Of a stretch of DNA of 7,570 bases, positions 4,982 through 7,570 are shown in pieces; position 1 is the first letter of the stretch, and each line of letters begins with the position of its first letter. The stretch is from JBAYNS01 sp041678625 (GTDB lineage: Bacteria; Patescibacteriota; Gracilibacteria; Peribacterales; Peribacteraceae), in assembly GCA_041678625.1 (NCBI GenBank), contig JBAYNS010000051.1, positions 1 through 7,570 on the forward strand, read 5' to 3'. The notes under the pieces were generated by a model, which did no database searches, was not told where the DNA came from, and saw only the letters and a list, made by a program, of their open reading frames with translations. Position numbers and translations under genes: made by a program.

Positions 4982-5504
4982 GGGTACGTCGGAGAATAGC
5001 GTGGAGCGCGATGGGGAACCATGGAGCGTACTTGCGCGGATCGCGCACAAGGTCGCGAACAACATTTTCCACAGGTTTCCAGCACAGTTCGGAAATTTCC
5101 TGAGGATCAGGCTCCAGCTCGGGCCCATCGTCGGCCAGATCGCCAATCAAAATCGTATCGTACTCGTACTCTGTACCGTTGCCTTTTGGATCCGGCGCAC
5201 GGTAGACAAAGGAAACATATGATGCGAGTGGACAGGTGAAGCCGCATTCCTCCTGCAGACGCTGCTGTCCCGCTTGCACGATGTCCTGTTCTTCCTGTGG
5301 ATGGGAACAGCATGTATTTGTCCACAGTCCACCAAAGAGCGGTTTCTTGGTACTTCTGCGTTGCAGCAGCAGTTCGGATCGATTCGCGCGGAAAACGAAT
5401 ACAGAGAATGCACGGTGCAGCATTCCTTCTCCGCTATGTGCGCGGAGAATGTCCGTCTTGCCAAGCATCGCACCGTTTTCATCGCAAAGGAGCACGTGTT
5501 TCAT
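4971..5504 (-). CDS. idi: Isopentenyl-diphosphate delta-isomerase, type I
   Basis: Interconverts IPP and DMAPP; necessary because the mevalonate route yields only IPP. Nudix-fold, metal-dependent cytosolic enzyme. From ATG 5502-5504 it has 177 residues, close to E. coli Idi (182). Seen: AHSGEGMLHRAFSVFVF with metal-ligand His23 and His30, LLLQRRS (45-51), GGLWTNTCCSHP with the catalytic Cys66 and His68, the Nudix-like QRLQEECGF (81-89), and EYEYD with Glu112 and Glu114 as metal ligand and catalytic acid. The frame extends to 5582, but those 26 residues have no family counterpart, and the ATG at 5504 fits a promoter exactly. It stops with TGA, arguing against TGA recoding. It is the first gene of the idi-uppS pair and diverges from the channel gene. 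Confidence 0.94.
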   Translation of the reverse strand: MKHVLLCDENGAMLGKTDILRAHSGEGMLHRAFSVFVFRANRSELLLQRRSTKKPLFGGLWTNTCCSHPQEEQDIVQAGQQRLQEECGFTCPLASYVSFVYRAPDPKGNGTEYEYDTILIGDLADDGPELEPDPQEISELCWKPVENVVRDLVRDPRKYAPWFPIALHAILRRTHGN

Positions 5505-5510
5505 AAAGAA

Positions 5511-5540
5511 ACTGTACGGGCGATCTATGGCATTTGGCAA
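5511..5540 (-). promoter_or_regulatory. Promoter of idi-uppS, leaderless spacing
   Basis: On the minus strand TTGCCA (5535-5540) and TACAGT (5511-5516) are separated by 18 bp. The -10 ends 6 bp before the idi ATG, so +1 falls on the A of the start codon. This is the best-supported case of a predicted leaderless mRNA in the window, since both hexamers are recognisable. Confidence 0.6.
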
Positions 5541-5573
5541 CGAACAATGCTTTTTTTCCTTCGCTGGGCACGG

Positions 5574-5579
5574 TAAGCT
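5574..5579 (+). promoter_or_regulatory. Weak -10-like box of the channel gene
   Basis: TAAGCT ends 9 bp before the ATG at 5589, the same spacing as TATACT before the HAD gene. A T-tract (5551-5557) occupies the -35 position. Only positions 1, 2 and 6 plus one other match a good -10, so support is low. Confidence 0.25.
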
Positions 5580-5588
5580 CAAAGCGCT

Positions 5589-6647
5589 ATGGATTACAAA
5601 GAATTTCTCTCATACCAAATTGGAGGCAATACGGTGCAGGAATTAGGTATTGCACTGATCACCTTTATCGTCGCATATGTACTTCTGGCGGTTGCGTGGA
5701 GATTTATGCTTCGCACACTTCAGACGTACACCAAGAAGACCAAACTGAAAATTGATGACGTTGTATTGGGCGTTTTACAAGGTATCGGTGCCCCGTTCTA
5801 CATCGTTGTATCGTTATATATTGCGGTGCAATCACTGGTTGTGGAACCGCTTGTTCTCACTGGTGTAAAAGCAGCATTGCTTGTGGTCATTGTCGCGGAA
5901 GTTATCAAATTGCTCGAACGCGTGATTCAGTTCTTCATTATGCGGAGTATGCAGAAAGCGGGGAAAAACGATGCGGAAGAGAAGAAAATTTCCTCGGTAT
6001 TCTCGATTTTCCTCAAAATTGCACTCTGGTCCGTCGGACTGCTGCTCATTCTCTCCAATCTTGGATTCAATGTCACGTCGCTCATTGCAGGATTGGGCAT
6101 CGGCGGTCTTGCGATTTCCCTAGCGCTCCAGAACGTGCTTGGGGATATGTTCAGCTCGCTCTCCATTGCCATTGATAAGCCGTTCGAAGAAGGCGATTTT
6201 ATTGTCATTGGACAAGACAAAGGAACGGTGAGGCACATCGGCATCAAGACCACGCGTCTGATGTCCATTCAGGGGGAGGAAATTGTCATTTCCAACAATG
6301 AGCTCACAACCGCGCGTGTGCAGAACTTTAAAAAGATGAAGAAACGCCGTGTCGTCTTCACGCTCGGTGTCACGTACAGCACGTCACCTGATAAACTGAA
6401 GCGTGCTGACGATCTTATTAAAGAGATAATTACCAAAGAAGAAAAAGCAGAGTTCGATCGTGCACACTTCTTTGAGTTCGGCGACTTCAGCCTGAATTTC
6501 GAGGTGGTCTACTTTATGCTGACGAGCGACTACAACGAGTACATGGATACGCAGCAAGCCATTAACCTTGCGATTCTTGATGCTTTTAATAAAGAGGGGA
6601 TAGAGATGGCCTTCCCGACGCAGACTGTTTATGTAGAAAAGGGGTAA
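5589..6647 (+). CDS. MscS-family mechanosensitive ion channel
   Basis: Inner-membrane channel that opens under membrane tension and releases solutes on osmotic downshock. Of 352 residues, the first half holds about five hydrophobic segments: roughly 17-40, 66-86, 88-106, 134-158 and the pore helix 162-182. The pore region NVTSLIAGLGIGGLAISLALQ has the Gly/Ala pattern typical of MscS TM3 and is followed by NVLGDMFSSLSIAIDKPFEEGDFI (182-205), the hallmark of the family. The soluble part has the beta domain (GTVRHIGIKTTRLMSIQGEEIVISNNEL) and the alpha/beta vestibule to the end (FPTQTVYVEKG). Two extra N-terminal helices compared with E. coli MscS (286 residues) put it in the medium-size, YnaI-like class. 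The start ATG has no Shine-Dalgarno. It diverges from idi with 84 bp between starts; functional linkage to the isoprenoid genes is not suggested. Confidence 0.93.
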   Translation: MDYKEFLSYQIGGNTVQELGIALITFIVAYVLLAVAWRFMLRTLQTYTKKTKLKIDDVVLGVLQGIGAPFYIVVSLYIAVQSLVVEPLVLTGVKAALLVVIVAEVIKLLERVIQFFIMRSMQKAGKNDAEEKKISSVFSIFLKIALWSVGLLLILSNLGFNVTSLIAGLGIGGLAISLALQNVLGDMFSSLSIAIDKPFEEGDFIVIGQDKGTVRHIGIKTTRLMSIQGEEIVISNNELTTARVQNFKKMKKRRVVFTLGVTYSTSPDKLKRADDLIKEIITKEEKAEFDRAHFFEFGDFSLNFEVVYFMLTSDYNEYMDTQQAINLAILDAFNKEGIEMAFPTQTVYVEKG

Positions 6648-6709
6648 TTATCCACTGATTGTTTAATGTTGTCGTAAATGATAAATATGTTTTTGGAATA
6701 TTTTAGCTA

Positions 6710-6738
6710 TTGAAAAATGATGTCATGTTTGCTATACT
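6710..6738 (+). promoter_or_regulatory. Strong extended -10 sigma70 promoter with no gene behind it
   Basis: TTGAAA (6710-6715), a 17-bp spacer, and TATACT (6733-6738) preceded by TGC (6730-6732), the extended -10 motif. The 40 bp upstream are AT-rich, like an UP element. This is the best promoter in the window. Predicted +1 is about 6745. No annotated gene follows on this strand: the transcript would enter a hairpin-rich segment and then run antisense to the ABC gene. Confidence 0.65.
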
Positions 6739-6742
6739 ATAT

Positions 6743-6832
6743 GTGTCATCGGTTGAAGTGAGCTTGCTCGTTTTTCCCGGTGATCAAAACAAACACCGTC
6801 ATCCCATTTACTTGGTTGGCGGTTTTGTTTAA
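6743..6832 (+). CDS. Possible leaderless micro-ORF (29 codons)
   Basis: A GTG at 6743-6745, at the predicted transcription start, opens a frame of 29 codons ending in TAA at 6830-6832. The peptide starts (M)SSVEVSLLVFPGD and ends YLVGGFV; I recognise no family. An open frame of this length is expected by chance about one time in four, and the frame runs through the hairpins, so the RNA reading of this segment is as likely or more so. Included because other genes here also seem leaderless. Confidence 0.15.
   Translation: MSSVEVSLLVFPGDQNKHRHPIYLVGGFV
6745..6832 (+). ncRNA. Candidate small structured RNA
   Basis: Starts at the predicted +1 of the promoter at 6710-6738. TCATCGG (6746-6752) pairs with CCGGTGA (6777-6783), enclosing the small hairpin GAGC-TT-GCTC (6760-6769) and a T5 run. 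A second, long hairpin (6787-6830) follows with a U-rich 3' side that could be its terminator. Length would be about 85-90 nt. It does not match a riboswitch or housekeeping RNA that I know. Function is unknown; it could act in trans or be the attenuated leader of something lost. Confidence 0.35.
6787..6830. terminator. Hairpin, probable two-way terminator between the channel and ABC genes
   Basis: AAACAAA (6787-6793) pairs with TTTGTTT (6824-6830), then, after one bulged C, ACCGTC (6795-6800) pairs with GGCGGT (6818-6823), including one G-U. The stem is 13 bp with a 17-nt loop. Both strands have a T-rich 3' arm. It lies 21 bp after the ABC stop codon on the minus strand, and at the end of the putative small RNA on the plus strand, so it can serve both. 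Confidence 0.5.
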
Positions 6833-6851
6833 TAGGACAAATTTTTCTCTG

Positions 6852-7570
6852 TTATTTTATACTCGATGTTTCGATTTCATCTTCCACCAGGAAGCCGTTG
6901 GATTGGTGTTGCCAAAGTCGTGCATACACGCCGTTCTGTTTCAGGAGTTCTGCATGGGAACCATCTTCCACAATGCGTCCCTGCTCCAGAACGATGATGC
7001 GATCCATTTGCACGATTGTGGAAATACGGTGGGCGATTGCGAGCGTTGTACGTCCTTGCATGAGTTCATGGAGTTGCTCCTGAATGTAGAGTTCACTCTG
7101 AGAGTCCAGCGAACTCGTCGCTTCATCCAACAGCAGAATAGGAGCGTTTTTCAGAATAACTCGGGCAATGGCAACGCGCTGCCGTTCTCCGCCGGAGAGT
7201 TTTACGCCGCGTTCGCCAACGAGTGTCTGGTACCCTTTGGGCATGGTTGTAATGAACTCATGCGCATGCGCACGCTTTGTTGCCTGAATCACTTCTTCCT
7301 CCGACGCATCTGTGCGCGTGTAGGCAATATTCTCAAAGAGTGTACGGTGAAAGAGAATGGGATCCTGTGGAACGTAACTGATGGCGCTGCGCAGATCATT
7401 TTGACGAATGGAGCGGATGTCCTGTCCGTCAATGACGATGCCTCCTTTGGTAACGTCGGCAAATCGCAGGAGCAATTTAAAGAGTGTAGATTTCCCCGCG
7501 CCGGAGAATCCGACAACTCCCACACGTTGTCCGTGTGGAATTTTCAGAGAGAAATCATGGAACACCTCAT
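6852..7570 (-). CDS. ABC exporter, ATP-binding domain (partial at the right edge)
   Basis: C-terminal part of an ABC transporter ATPase; about 239 codons lie in the window and the frame is open to the edge, continuing beyond. Counting from a GTG at 7565 as residue 1: Walker A GFSGAGKST (19-27), Q-loop YVPQDP (Gln67), signature LSGGERQRVAIAR (123-135), Walker B ILLLDEATSSLD (143-154) and switch His179 (AIAHRIST). The GVGERGVKLSGGERQR-like context and the order of motifs match MsbA/LmrA-type exporters, in which a six-helix membrane domain precedes the ATPase in the same chain. The GTG is therefore very likely an internal Val (EVFHDFSLKIPHG) and not a start. Substrate is not identifiable from this half; lipids or drugs are typical. 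The gene ends with TAA and the hairpin at 6787-6830 follows. Confidence 0.93.
   Translation of the reverse strand, partial: EVFHDFSLKIPHGQRVGVVGFSGAGKSTLFKLLLRFADVTKGGIVIDGQDIRSIRQNDLRSAISYVPQDPILFHRTLFENIAYTRTDASEEEVIQATKRAHAHEFITTMPKGYQTLVGERGVKLSGGERQRVAIARVILKNAPILLLDEATSSLDSQSELYIQEQLHELMQGRTTLAIAHRISTIVQMDRIIVLEQGRIVEDGSHAELLKQNGVYARLWQHQSNGFLVEDEIETSSIK

Noticed and set aside
4982..5146. 55-codon N-terminal extension of uppS in the same frame
   Set aside because: It overlaps idi in a different frame, shows no family resemblance, and the cis-prenyltransferase homology begins right after the ATG at 4981.
5505..5582. 26-residue N-terminal extension of idi
   Set aside because: No family counterpart; the ATG at 5504 gives the usual length and fits the TTGCCA/TACAGT promoter exactly.
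6683..6703. AAATAT/ATATTT hairpin after the channel gene as its terminator
   Set aside because: Six A-T pairs only; too weak to call, and it may simply be the AT-rich upstream part of the promoter at 6710.
7563..7565. GTG as the start of a stand-alone ABC ATPase
   Set aside because: The frame stays open to the window edge, the residues before it fit the usual linker into the ATPase fold, and the motifs are of the exporter type with a fused membrane domain.

Overview
The window is a bacterial isoprenoid (mevalonate pathway) gene neighbourhood of moderate GC content, compact and almost entirely coding. Five minus-strand genes can be read as a pathway: a class I HMG-CoA reductase (122-1309), a mevalonate (di)phosphate decarboxylase (1392-2396), a mevalonate kinase (3295-4191), a cis-prenyltransferase of the undecaprenyl diphosphate synthase type (4307-4981) and a type I IPP isomerase (4971-5504). 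Together they would take HMG-CoA to mevalonate, mevalonate phosphate(s), IPP and DMAPP, and then extend IPP into the long polyprenyl carrier used for cell-wall and glycan export. HMG-CoA synthase, phosphomevalonate kinase (or isopentenyl phosphate kinase) and a short-chain trans-prenyltransferase are not in the window.

Three other genes flank or interrupt this set. A plus-strand HAD/NagD-type phosphatase (2508-3356) sits between the decarboxylase and the kinase, and its 3' end overlaps the kinase antisense by 62 bp. A plus-strand MscS-family mechanosensitive channel (5589-6647) diverges from idi. The ATP-binding domain of an exporter-type ABC transporter (6852-7570, minus strand) runs off the right edge. 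The left 121 bp hold no recognisable gene, but carry a good terminator for the reductase. The longest gene-free gap is 6648-6851 (204 bp). It is not empty: it holds a textbook sigma70-type extended -10 promoter followed by about 90 bp with strong hairpins, a candidate small RNA or leaderless micro-ORF.

Two features recur. First, heptamer (7-bp period) repeat arrays occur three times: GTTCCTG x4 inside the reductase reading frame, a related TAGGAAC/GAACAAC array between uppS and mvk, and two facing AAAATGA-like arrays between the decarboxylase and the reductase. Second, none of the seven visible start codons has a clear Shine-Dalgarno sequence. Several have a -10-like TANNNT hexamer exactly 6 or 9 bp upstream, which predicts leaderless or nearly leaderless mRNAs.

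Organism: the standard genetic code fits (TGA ends idi; Trp is TGG). A bacterial mevalonate route, weak Shine-Dalgarno use and tight packing would suit an uncultured lineage such as the Patescibacteria/CPR, but this is inference. No plasmid, phage, transposase, CRISPR, rRNA or tRNA signal was seen.
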